DNA from: Gracilaria gracilis
Taxonomy: Eukaryota; Rhodophyta; Florideophyceae; Gracilariales; Gracilariaceae
Reading direction: 5' to 3'
Assembly (NCBI GenBank): GCA_030374805.1
Contig: JARGSG010000196.1
Location: 310,001 to 374,000 of the forward strand
DNA: 64,000 nt
Of this stretch, positions 51,236 to 61,344 are shown one piece after another. Made by a program: the position numbers and the translations under genes. The notes under the pieces were generated by a model that was not told where the DNA came from, made no database searches, and saw only the letters and a list, made by a program, of their open reading frames with translations. Position 1 is the stretch's first letter, and every line of letters starts with the position of its first letter.

Positions 51236-52975
51236 ATGGAAAAGAAAAGCGGCAATGCCATTGCACCCGCTTTAGCCGTCGACGGTGTTCCCGACGTTCG
51301 AGTCTCCCGCCGGAGTCCTATGAAAAAAACCAACACCTCTACACCTTCATCAGCAAACCCCGCATCTGCCGTTCACCCAAGACCATGTCGCGTCTCGCCC
51401 CGTCGTTTCGGCGCCAGTCCTGCCCGAGATAATAAGGGTGCTTCATCGCTAATTCAAGCGGCTACAGGAAGCTCTCCTGTACTAGCTGTTCCCCTTCGCC
51501 GCAGTCCCAGGAAGCACTCCACGTCGACAGGAAGCCACTCCCGTTATGGTTTGTCTTCCGATAAGGGCTTAATACCAGTTGCGTCGTGTGCCGCCAAGCC
51601 GCGCAGTTCTAATGCTCTCGGATCTTCTTCGGCCGTGACTGTTTCGCCCTACAACGACCAAAAGTTCAAAGAGACTCGGATTCGATATATGTATTCGTTT
51701 CTCTTGAAAAAAAGGGTAGAGGTCTTGAAGAAAATCTGTAAGCCGTTCAAAGTCGTTGTGCATAATCGAAAGCACGGACAGCTCGTGGCCGGAATTATAC
51801 TCTTTTTCCACCTTAAGAGTTTGGATGGAGTCAGTATTAGGGACTGCATCTCCTTGAATGACGAACTCGGGCCTTTTTTTACATGGGAGGATGAATGTAT
51901 CGCAATGCGTGCTGCGTTAACGGAGCTGCCTGAAGTTGGAGATTTCGTGAACATGCTTCACAAAAATGACCGCAAAGGGATCGAAAAACAACTACAACAT
52001 TATCAGCGAGCAGGTCAGGAAGAGTCTGGATTTCCTCTCACCCAGGAGGATCCGTCGGGTCACAAGGACCCGCCATTGAGCTTGAATGAGTTTGCAAGGC
52101 TCATGATTATTCTGCGAGATGACGAACAGGCGAAAAACGCCCTGGCCAACGCGTACGGTAAAACGCTTTCCAAATCGGAGCTGGACTACAAGGTGAATCG
52201 CCAATCATACTGGTTAGTCGTCGCCAACAGGTTCAACGATAGGCATGTTAACTCCAGTCACAGCTTCGCAGGGAAATTGGATGGCGTTGACTCGAATCGA
52301 AGACCTCTCTGCTACCGAAGTGCAACAGTACTTAAAAAGCAATTCGACGGTATTCGCCAGTTTACTACTATTGTAAGGGCAAATTGGTCAAAGTCTGGCC
52401 AAAATGACCCAACCAATATCACCTCGTTTATGGATAGAACGGCTGGGGGAGACCTAACCGCTGAATCAAAGCGTGCTTATGTGTTTTGTATTGTGTCAGG
52501 ATTGGGAACTGAAAACGAGGCTGACCACCTACTTGTTACGGCTTCAAAGCTTATTGAGGAGGACGATGGTGGAGTTGAGGAAGGTCTACTCGGAGGTATA
52601 GAGGGAAATGCAGCGTTTGGCCATAGGGGTTCGAGTGCAAGAACGAGTGGGAGCAAGAAAGAACTTTGCGATATATCGAAGGAGATGAATCGATCCAACA
52701 ATATCTCCGAAGCGAATCAAGAATTAATGAAAGAGCACTTGGCGCTAGAGCGAAAGAAAATAGAGGGGCCAAAGAAGTCTTTTGAAGAGCGGGATATGGA
52801 GGAGTTCGAGAAAGTTGTTAAGCTTTCTTCCATGCTTGTGCAGAGCTCTGACGCACTAAAGAGAGCTCGTGACCTACATGACAAGGAAATCGTCGCATCC
52901 TTGGAACAAACGCATACAAGGCTGTTGAAGAAGTTCAAGTGTATGACTGAAGAGGAAAGCAAAGATGCATCTTAA
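51236..52975 (+). CDS. Myb/trihelix-like protein, possibly Harbinger-associated
   Basis: 579 residues from ATG 51236 (the frame is open 78 codons further upstream). The N-terminus has SPRR/SPRK-type basic motifs (CRVSPRRFGASPAR, VPLRRSPRKHST) that suggest minor-groove DNA binding. The middle has LSKSELDYKVNRQSYWLVVANRFND followed by an FDGIRQFTTIVRANWSKSGQ block. That spacing of tryptophans resembles the Myb/trihelix proteins encoded by many PIF/Harbinger elements. The C-terminus is a charged, likely coiled-coil region (QELMKEHLALERKKIEGPKK). It is intact. A Harbinger transposase lies 4 kb downstream on the same strand, which supports but does not prove the link. It could instead be a host nuclear protein. 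Confidence 0.5.
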   Translation: MEKKSGNAIAPALAVDGVPDVRVSRRSPMKKTNTSTPSSANPASAVHPRPCRVSPRRFGASPARDNKGASSLIQAATGSSPVLAVPLRRSPRKHSTSTGSHSRYGLSSDKGLIPVASCAAKPRSSNALGSSSAVTVSPYNDQKFKETRIRYMYSFLLKKRVEVLKKICKPFKVVVHNRKHGQLVAGIILFFHLKSLDGVSIRDCISLNDELGPFFTWEDECIAMRAALTELPEVGDFVNMLHKNDRKGIEKQLQHYQRAGQEESGFPLTQEDPSGHKDPPLSLNEFARLMIILRDDEQAKNALANAYGKTLSKSELDYKVNRQSYWLVVANRFNDRHVNSSHSFAGKLDGVDSNRRPLCYRSATVLKKQFDGIRQFTTIVRANWSKSGQNDPTNITSFMDRTAGGDLTAESKRAYVFCIVSGLGTENEADHLLVTASKLIEEDDGGVEEGLLGGIEGNAAFGHRGSSARTSGSKKELCDISKEMNRSNNISEANQELMKEHLALERKKIEGPKKSFEERDMEEFEKVVKLSSMLVQSSDALKRARDLHDKEIVASLEQTHTRLLKKFKCMTEEESKDAS

Positions 52976-53289
52976 CACTTTCATGGTTTTCTCTTGTACT
53001 TCTTCGATTGCCGTGCTTCATCGCCCTTTCGTGGTGGCACTACCGATCATATTGCCTCCTTTAGCGTTTACGATTTCTACTGCTACACGTGCTTGTTTAT
53101 TTGTGGTTTTACGTTTTCTTTCTTAAAGATGTATTGTCTCCGTTCCAACTGTTTCCTCTTTCTCCTCTGTGCTCCCCTTTCTCTCCATCCGATGCAGGGT
53201 CTTCTGACATCTTCTGTTTGTCCAGTTTAGGAGAATCAACTTCACCGTTGCATACAGAGTCAATCAGAATGCCTTCTTCTTTCTTGACA

Positions 53290-55134
53290 TCAGTTTCTCT
53301 CGATTTTGTCACCACGGTTATCACCAGCTCCATTTGCTGAGCTCCCATCTGGGTTCGTCAGAGATGAGAAGGTGAGTTTATGCGACCCGTTTTGAAGGTC
53401 ATCACTTTTTTTGTCTTCTCTCAAGCTATTAACACCGTTTTCTCGTTCGTGGTATTGACCAGCAATCTCTTGGTATGCAGAAGAAAGTCTTTGCAATCCT
53501 CTGATTTGAAATCGGACGCCATCCTTTCTGGTTTCCAACACTATAAACTGTTTCTTACCACGAATAAGCTTCTCCTCCTTGCGAGTGAGTCGGAAAATGT
53601 AGCCCAGATTATCCTTTCGCTCGAGCTTGAGTGAGTCATTCTTCAATCCAGAAATAGAGTTCATGCATTTCTGATACTCAGTATCTATGTCACCAAGGAT
53701 ATTATCTTGTTGTTCTCGCAGTTCTTGGAGGTCAGGATGAACGGAGGAGCTGAGCACAAACTCCCCGTTTTCAATTTGCTCCAGATCGATAGTGGTTTCC
53801 ACTAATGCCTCGAAGTTGGCCAGTTCCGATACCAGTTTTCGAAGAGGATCAGAAAAACGCTCCTTCAACAATGTGTTTCGATCATCACTAATAAGGTCAT
53901 CACATAGGAACGGAAGACGAATAGAGCATTGATAGAGCCGAACGACATCCTGCAGAGAGGCCTTAGCACCTTGGGTCTTTGTAAACCGTGTACAAAAGAC
54001 GTTCAAATCCGGTAATTTGTTTATGTGGTCGTCAAGAATCGCTTCCCGACGACGTTGATTGCGTAGAAACGCATCGACGATGTTCAATCGTTCATTGATA
54101 GCATCGACATCCTGCAGGGGTTGAGAAAGCCATCTACGCAACAAACGAGAACCCATAGCGCTCTTTGTCTTCTTCATGAGTCCAAATAAACTGGCTCTGT
54201 GACCACCATCGCCCGGATAAGGGAGTATATTGAGAGCCCGAATGGCAGCATTGTCAAGATGCATATACGCGGACGTGGTAAGTTGTTTCATCTTGACCTT
54301 ACCCTCTCGACTGGTATCTCTTAACAGACCAGTGTATTCAATGATGGCACTGATGGCCGATACAACTACTGGCGTATCTAAGAAGTTGGAAAAAATATGC
54401 TTTGAACCGACGAGTTTCTCCAAATCCGATGGCACATCTGCTGGATTGAATGAACGTTTCTTAAGAGAGGTGCTTGCAACGCCGCATTTCGTGAGCACAT
54501 CGTGGAACTTAGCCATCTCAAAATCAGAAGCGTCCGAGTCACAAAATAGTGTCTCTCTTGCATTTGTCGCGACGATGATTGTCTCCAGGTTTGAGAAGGA
54601 ATCATCTTCCATGACATGCACTACAGAAAGCGAAGAAGAGGCCTCATCCCATGAGCATACGCCCATAAGCCGCTGCCCTTTCTGTCTGACGATTCGAATG
54701 CTGATAACAGATCCATCATCCAAGGTAGCGCTTCGAGAATCGCCCAACCATGACTCCAAAGAAGAAAGATTACCCGGCGAAGCATCCATTCTAGAGACAA
54801 TACGACCATCTGTACGAACGCCCCATACATGTATCTTGAGACCATTCTGTAAGGCTATTGAGGCAAGTGTACGAGCGGTGCGTACGTCGAAATGTAAAGT
54901 GGGGAGAGGCGGTGATGCTGGAAGATCTGATGGGGTATGAAAATCATTTGGGAGGAACCGTGCCGCTCGTTGGGTATGGATGGGGCCGTGCACGGGATAT
55001 TGGTTGTTCCGGTGCTCGAAGAGAGCTAGCGTGGATTCAGACCTTAAGGCGGAACTTGCTGCGCCGGCGAAGCGGTTGAGTGTGGCGGAAGAATCCAGGT
55101 GAAGGGCAGCGGCCGTGGGGTTGTCGGCGGTCAT
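53290..55134 (-). pseudogene. MSH2: MSH2 mismatch-repair gene, lacks ATPase domain
   Basis: From the ATG at 55134 the frame encodes 614 residues that follow MSH2. It begins with a degenerate mismatch-binding domain (LALFEHRNNQYPVHG), then the connector domain (DASPGNLSSLESW, DDSFSNLETIIVA). The lever region follows (YMHLDNAAIRALNILP, LLRRWLSQPLQDVDAINERLN) and then the clamp. Similarity stops at about 53436 (YQEIAGQYHERE), just before the ATPase domain with its Walker A loop. The last about 48 residues are unrelated. MSH2 is about 930 residues, so a third is missing. A product could not hydrolyse ATP and would not support repair; it might be a relic or a dominant fragment. The frame is also open upstream into an NB-ARC fragment. 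Confidence 0.8.
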
Positions 55135-55737
55135 GTCGGATGTAGAGATTTGAGAGAGTGAGATGTCACAAACACACAAAACCCACACTAGCTGATCAAC
55201 ATAACCTGCATTTCGAAGTATTCTGCACAAGTTGTCGTATATGTACCCATCATCTTCAGTATACCACCACCCCACGCACAACCCCGATCCTGCAATAGCA
55301 TATTGGATGGCCCCTAGTACACTAGACACAAAACGTTTGAGAGCATGGGTAAGAAAAATAGTCTTGCTTCCTTGTCCTTGTGCAGATATCAACCCATCAC
55401 CATTCTCATTCCTCCTTTCAGATGGTATGTAGTTGCGTACAAGAGTTTGAAAGAAAGCTTCAGTCTCACTTGCCTCCCAGGCCTTGCGAGCTGCGATATC
55501 CAAAATTAAGTCATGTAGCTGCACATACACTGAACCACCGATTCTCTTCTTTTGCAGGACCGAAACATCACCAAACGATTCTATCACACTCCTGGTTGCT
55601 CGTATTGTATCCAAGTTCCACAGCTTTTGCAACATCTCTACTGGCACAGATTGCTGCTATTGAAGCACGCAAAGGGCACGAAACCAGTATCTAAACTTTC
55701 CCTGTCCATTCCGGTTTTCAAGCACTTCAATAGATAA
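55135..55737 (-). pseudogene. NB-ARC (NLR-like) protein fragment fused in frame to MSH2
   Basis: Codons upstream of the MSH2 start stay open to 55647 and encode the ARC2/winged-helix end of an NB-ARC ATPase. Motifs are VPVEMLQKLWNLDTI, VSVLQKKR, then VYVQLHDLILDIAARKA, then WWYTEDDGYIYDNLCRILRN and AGYVDQLVWVL, all family landmarks. Further similarity (FRALCVLQ) continues past an in-frame TAG to about 55737. The nucleotide-binding P-loop part is absent. NB-ARC proteins are signalling switches in immunity-like systems. Here only a fragment survives, joined in phase to MSH2. Confidence 0.65.
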
Positions 55738-56358
55738 ATCCACAATCTTTGTTAATGTACCATAGTCCTCTACCTCCTACACCACCGCAATGCACTCCAC
55801 GCTCTGACCTATTTACTCCGGACAACTCGAATACGGTAGCCTCCAATAATGAGATGACTTGATCTGCCATTGCTTCCGCAGAAATTATTCTGCAGTCCAT
55901 GTGACACGCAAGGAAGCGAAGGGCTCGGCGAGCAGCACTTGATTTTCCTGCTCGCAGGTGAGTCTCAAATTCCTTAGCCACAGTTTCAACGAGCCGTTTC
56001 CCAAGTTCTTGAGTAACGGCTCGCTTCCGCATGTCAAAAGCCCAGTCACTGTAGCGTAGAAAGTTGACTTAATGGGTAGCGCAACCGCGCAGCGGGATAT
56101 GCTATGAACGACGAACTTCACAGCATGCGGATTGGTTCGCATCCTTGTGCAAGACGCGCTGCACATACTCTCAATATCTCGAGAAATGGCACCAAGATCA
56201 TCGCCGCCAATAGACTTGTCTGCTAACTTTGCGTAAGCATTGAGTGTGTCAAGACGTTCTTCTTCTTCGGGCGTTTCAAGGTCCGTTGGACTGAACTAAT
56301 GACCTGACCGAGGCGGGGCTTTCTTGGGCTGGATGGCTCCACTGCTGCTCTGGTCCAT
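55727..56358 (-). pseudogene. NCBP1: Nuclear cap-binding protein NCBP1 (CBP80), N-terminal fragment
   Basis: From ATG 56358 the N-terminal MIF4G region is readable: EERLDTLNAYAKLADKSIGG, then IKSTFYATVTGLL, then KRLVETVAKEFETHL and RRALRFLACHMDCRIISAEA. Lesions: a TAG at 56296-56298 after 20 codons, one frameshift near 56040 right after ATVTGLL, and loss of similarity by about 55810. Full NCBP1 is near 800 residues, so only about a fifth is present. The protein normally binds capped RNA with CBP20 in the nucleus; this copy is dead. Confidence 0.7.
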
Positions 56359-56523
56359 TGGGAAAGGGCATTGAACCAAGAGACACGAACTCTCTACAAT
56401 GATATCTGAAATATCGTGCCGATCGCAAAGAAAAGAAGAGAGTTTCCGACGCGTGTCCCTCAACCGAAACTCTAGTAAAGATTTCCACGAACTTGAACCC
56501 AAGAAAGTACCCTTTATACTCTT

Positions 56524-57070
56524 TTGTTCATCGACTTGAACCAGCTACCCTCAAGCGGCTCCACATATCCTACCTTCGGTAAATGTCTTCATCGTCTACC
56601 CAACGGCAAAGATGTAGACATGTGGAGTTATCAAGGTGGATCTATGCTGGCGGTCTACTTCGATGCCCCGTACACGTTTCAAAAAGAGCTTCTAAAACCG
56701 CTTTGCACATCGACAACAAGAAAACTGCGTTCGTTCGTTTGTTGTACCCTTGGTAGTCGTCGTCAGACGGCATAGAAACCAGCACTGCGTCGCATCACCT
56801 GCGCCGTCTTTTCCTGCGTCGTCGGAGGGAGGGGGGGTCGCCGCGTGCGTCGTCAGCGGGGCGCCGTCGGCGGGAGCGCAAGCGGCGCCCCTGCGCACCC
56901 GCTATGATATCGTTTACAAGGCATTGTGTAGCCACCTCTCTACTCACGGTTCGCCATTTGATGTTGTTGCACGAAACATCTTGATACCGTCGCTTCTTGC
57001 GGATCGTCGACAACTGCCGCTTGCTACCGCCTCACCCTGAGTAGAAACACTTGCAACCGCTTCATGCAAG
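56524..57070 (+). other. Unidentified small frame, then GC-rich DNA
   Basis: A plus-strand frame at 56524-56775 contains a protein-like stretch (LHRLPNGKDVDMWSYQGG, then SMLAVYFDAPYTF) that I cannot assign. Bases 56790-56900 are rich in gcg/gcc steps. Could be the 5' region of the Harbinger gene. Confidence 0.35.
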
Positions 57071-58330
57071 ATGACATCGGTTTTCGTTTCCCTGCAATTG
57101 GACGAGCTTAACCGGTCTTCTGTCTTACGAAAATCAGGTCTACGAATCCAAAAGGTTTTGGAAAAGAGTTCATCCTCTACGAAGTCCCACAGATCCCCGC
57201 GGGAGACGCGCAGAAATGTTACCTTTGAATCGATAACTGATTTTCTCAGCGATTCCGCATTCAGACGAGACTACCGCATGACGCGCCCATCGTTCTACAA
57301 ACTGGTGGCAATGGTTCAGCCGTTATTGAAGAAAAGCGACGAAATGGGAGAGAGATCCGGGAGACCTACTTTATCAGTTGCTACACGGCTCGGTATCACA
57401 TTGAGTCGCCTTGCTGGCGGATCAATGGATACAATCCATCAACTATTTCGGACCCAACGTTCTACGGTCTACTACGTGTTTTTGCAGACTTGCGTTGCGT
57501 TATCCCACGTCTTGAAGCTCCCAGGTATATCTGACAAACACGAAGATTTGGCAGAGCTTTCGAAGGGCTTTAAAACATCCAGATCGTTTGTTAGTCCACT
57601 TACTGGTTGCATTGGGGCTATTGATGGCATAACAATAAAAATAAAGCCCCCACGAAGAAACGCCGCTAAATATTGGTGCAGGAAAGGCTACTACGCTATT
57701 CCTGTTCAAGCCGTTGTGGATTATGCAGGTCGTTTCTTGTTTGCTTCCTCGAAATGTGTGGGGTCTACGCATGATTCGTTGGCATATGCTGCCTCTAAGC
57801 TGTCACAATTTTTGGGTGGGCAAGACTTGCCGACCGAATTCTGGTTAGTGGGCGACGAGGCCTATGTTTGTACTGACAATTTGATAACCCCAATTCCTGC
57901 ATCACAGGTGTGTTTTGGGTATGAGAAAGCGTTTAACTACTTTTTATCCTCTTTGCGCGTGCACGTGGAGCAGGCATTCGGTTGGTTGGTAACGAGGTGG
58001 AGGATTCTTCAAAGCCGACTTAACTATTCTGTTAGCCTCAACGCAAGCATAATTGTGTTATGCATGAAGTTGCAGAATTTTTGCATCGACGAGGGCGACA
58101 AGAAGGGGCGTTGGTTTGGCCCTGCTGAACGTCAAGCGTTGGAAAAGGACGTACGGGAATGGTACACCGCTTCCAAGAAGGGTTTAATTGATATGGCAAA
58201 TGCTTCTCAGGAAGAAGGTCCGCAACCGGAGAGTATACGCTCGACAAGGAAGCGGAACGAAATGGTGAATATTATTCGCAGCCGCAACTTGCAACGCCCT
58301 GGGTTGAGGGGCGTACCAGAGCCGCTTTGA
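57071..58330 (+). CDS. PIF/Harbinger transposase
   Basis: 419 residues from ATG 57071, no interruption. The DDE triad is visible: the first Asp in GCIGAIDGITIKI, the second in GSTHDSLAY (a GDEAY block follows), and the Glu in HVEQAFGWLVTRWRIL. An N-terminal helix-turn-helix-like region has LGITLSRLAGGSMDTIHQLF and STVYYVFLQ. Length is normal for the family (also that of host HARBI1). It would cut and paste a Harbinger element together with a Myb-like partner; a candidate partner is at 51236. Terminal inverted repeats and the 3-bp duplication were not found, so element limits are unknown. Confidence 0.88.
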   Translation: MTSVFVSLQLDELNRSSVLRKSGLRIQKVLEKSSSSTKSHRSPRETRRNVTFESITDFLSDSAFRRDYRMTRPSFYKLVAMVQPLLKKSDEMGERSGRPTLSVATRLGITLSRLAGGSMDTIHQLFRTQRSTVYYVFLQTCVALSHVLKLPGISDKHEDLAELSKGFKTSRSFVSPLTGCIGAIDGITIKIKPPRRNAAKYWCRKGYYAIPVQAVVDYAGRFLFASSKCVGSTHDSLAYAASKLSQFLGGQDLPTEFWLVGDEAYVCTDNLITPIPASQVCFGYEKAFNYFLSSLRVHVEQAFGWLVTRWRILQSRLNYSVSLNASIIVLCMKLQNFCIDEGDKKGRWFGPAERQALEKDVREWYTASKKGLIDMANASQEEGPQPESIRSTRKRNEMVNIIRSRNLQRPGLRGVPEPL

Positions 58331-58476
58331 TGTGTGTGTGGTAAATCAAGTACTGCGTTGTGGAGCAATAGCAGCTGTCTCAACTTGTAGCAATACGACG
58401 TGTTTCGTATCTGATCTTCTCTCGTCTAAAGCAACAGTAAGAATGGGGGCTTGCAGTTTCCGTCGTCCATCAAACT

Positions 58477-59719
58477 TTGGCTCAAAAGACAGCGATCGAC
58501 CCCAGTCGTGTCCTTTTCATGGCCGACTTGGGTCTAGCCTCACTCTGGAGAGACCTGTCTAAACCAGGAGGCCACATTGCATATGGCCAGCGAGTGGATC
58601 AATTTTTGGGTACCGTGCGCTACGCCTCTGATAATGATCATCACGGCCGCTGGTTGTCGAGACGTGATGATTTAGAGAGTCTGGGTTATATGTTGTTATA
58701 CTTGTTCAATGGTTCACTACCATGGCAGGGCTACTCGGGCGAGGACAAGAACATGCAGGTTTGTGAGACAAAAGGTCGCATGATCGTGGAGGCTATGTGC
58801 CGCGGTGCACCAGAAGTGCTCCAATACTTCTTGGCCTATGTGCGCCTGATGAAATTCGAGGAGTCCCCTGATTATGACTATCTAATGTTGCTACATGACA
58901 GTAATCGGGGAATCAAGGAGATCAAAAAGCTTTTGATAGCTCAGGAGAAGGAACAGCTTGGTTCACCTGAAATTCATCAACCCATTGTTGGTTCAAAGAG
59001 AAAGCAGCGCGATCTTGATGACGTTGGCGCACCTTTGGTCAAGAAGCACAAAGTTGTGCTGCCGAAGCGAATCAAGACTCATCAGTGGATTATTGTATCC
59101 ACAAGCGCCAACGAACCTTTCACCGCAGACTCAATGCTACACCTCTCATACCTCCTGCCCCAATTTATTCAAGGGAGTTGAGAGAAAGTGGGGACTGTTC
59201 ATGCGGATAACGTGTCTCAACTTTGCTGGAGGTATGTGGACTGCAGTGCTTAACTCGTGCAATTCTGGCTATATGGAACAAGCATTGCATTACCGCAATA
59301 AACCGGACTTTCCGCGAGAGTGGGTTCGTCAAAAGTGGGAACAGTCGTACTTCATTACCTCTGTGGCTGGCAATGAAGGTTGTTGGGGAGTTGTGTGCTC
59401 TACAATGCAACGGGGACGTAAGTACAAACAGCAATCTTATATTGTGTCGGCGACGTTCCCTTCCAAGTGGATCGCAGACAAATGGAACGCCGACTTTCAT
59501 ATTACCTCTATTGCAACGCAGGGTCGCTTGCAGATGCAGTGGTGTGTCGTCATGTCGAGAGGCGCCCCATACAAGAATCAATGTGTTGAACTTGACTTTC
59601 AATACCCCGCGCACTCTATCCATGCTCGATGGGACGAGAACTATATGATTACCGCTGTTGCCTGCACCCAAGAGCAATGTGCGTTTGTTATGTCAAGAGA
59701 AGCAAGTTACGGTGAATAA
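58477..59719 (+). pseudogene. MUT9-like / casein-kinase-1-like kinase, 5' truncated
   Basis: The C-lobe of a CK1-type kinase is present: VLFMADLGLASLW (with the DLG magnesium loop in place of DFG), LSRRDDLESLGYMLLYLF and LPWQGY. A nuclear-signal-like KKHK stretch comes next. The distinctive MUT9-like C-terminal repeats then follow (SYFITSVAG, SFPSKW-like ATFPSKWIADKW, VELDFQYPAHSIHARW). The N-lobe with the ATP-binding lysine is missing; sequence may begin after a splice-acceptor-like ttgcag at about 58462. The frame changes once between PQFIQ and GVERKWGLFM (about 59165-59180). MUT9-like kinases phosphorylate histones and circadian proteins; this copy cannot be a complete kinase. Confidence 0.8.
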
Positions 59720-60654
59720 CAGCGGTGCACCCGTACCTCACACGGGCCTCTACACAAAATACGGGAAGATTGGAGCGATTCTCTCTACGGAACTTGTCTG
59801 TCATACGGTCGAGTAAGCTAGGCACTTCGAGAGCCGCGTTGTGTGATTGTCAGGCCACTCTACGCTTCTCGCTTTCCTGCGACCAGTCGTATGAATCCTC
59901 GAGCTGCACAGTTCTTGTGCATATGACGTTTTGATGCTGAGGTGGCCTTCTTCGGGGTATCTAGCATGTTGGTTACAGGGGTTTTCTACACTGAACACTG
60001 GCCGCATGCATCGAGCCCAAGCTAGGTGGCCCTATGGAGATTACGCAGATTAGCGACATACGGTATCGTTTTAGAAAAAGTTGGTAACGCTACGTGCCCC
60101 GCCTAACATGTTTGGGAACAGGGGTAGCTCCCACTTGGTGTCATTTACCTGGGGTGCAGAGAAGCAGGAACTGCATCAGGGGGAAATAGGAGAGATGGAA
60201 AGACTGTTTTGCCCCGATGTCGAACGCTCTCTATCCACACATTGGTTACATAGGGTCTGCTTCAACAAAATACACGAGCTTTGAAGGTTTCTTTTGGGTG
60301 ACCTCTCCCCAACTTGGAGAATAACCCATCCTAAATGACATAAGCTTCATTGTTCGCCCTGTTACAATTTTGAGATATACCTTTGGTAAGGTATCGTTTG
60401 GCATCGTCTTGTGCGCATATGATGTGATGAGAACTGGGATATCGTGGTTTTAGTTTAACCTCTGTCTTCGAAGGATCCTGAAACTGCGGGGGTCATTCGT
60501 GCTAGGACTCCATTTCTAGAGGTCTTGCGTGCGCACGGTCAAGTAACACTCAAACCTTAGGTCTTACAAATTCTGCTTGCAAGGAGACCCTATTCATCTG
60601 CAGGTTTTCCTTTCGATTTTCTATCATTCTCGAAACTCTCCGCATGTAGATCTC
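59720..60654. other. No recognised gene
   Basis: Only short frames without family patterns. Confidence 0.5.
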
Positions 60655-61344
60655 CTAAAAACAAGCTCCTCGCATACAGGAACGCAGCGTCCGTTCGTCA
60701 AAGAAGAAAGAAAGAGTCTTGTCCTGTCGAACAAAGTAATTGTCGCCAATTCTATTCCGTGACGCAAAGCAGTTTTGCGCTAAATCACCAGTTGCATAGT
60801 CACGGAACAAAAGCCTTCCTCCAGGCTTGAGTACTGTGTACAAGTTTTGTATGCCGAATGCCTGCTTTGCGGGAGGTACTGCGCTCAAGACAAAAACAAG
60901 CAAGCAAAAGTCTGCCATTCCATCCGAAAGGCCAAGCTGTTGTGGGTCTATAGAGCTGAACGGGTGTGTACAGAAATCCCACACAAAGGCTTTCATACGA
61001 TTCTCATCGTACTGCTCCTTTTACTTAAACAGCCTTATTGCTGTGGGAGCGAAATCAAACGCATATATAAGCAAGGATTTGTTGGCGGCCAAAAGTGGGA
61101 ATGCACAGTTTGCTACGCCATAACCAACTTCTGAAACGATTTTGACATCTTCTGACAGTTCTGTGAGGCACGGGAAGCCGTCTGTAGACTCTGTGACAGT
61201 CCAATGACGATCTTTGAAGAAGTTGGTGGAATTGCGTTTGTAGAACTTGTCCCAGTTCCTGGGCGAATCATTTGCGTACTTCTCAGCCCAAAACACGGAC
61301 ACGCCACTTTGCGTCTGTGCTGACCTGTAAAGGTCAGGATCCAT
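60655..61344 (-). pseudogene. METTL6-like tRNA m3C methyltransferase, disabled
   Basis: From ATG 61344 the frame follows METTL6/METTL2 enzymes, which make 3-methylcytidine in tRNA anticodon loops. Landmarks are NWDKFYKRNSTNFFKDRHW, then FPLLAANKSLLIYAFDFAP, then FCLLVFVLSAVPP, LKPGGRLLFRDYATGD and NYFVRQDKTLSFFFDE. The SAM-binding motif I reads EVGYGVAN instead of the usual E-G-C-G-x-G-N. A TAA at 61021-61023 interrupts the frame. The C-terminus ends about 50 residues early. It is therefore a pseudogene despite good overall similarity. Confidence 0.78.

Noticed and set aside
51236-58330. Polinton or other capsid-bearing element
   Set aside because: No protein-primed polymerase, capsid, protease or packaging ATPase pattern; the two transposon-type genes fit Harbinger instead.
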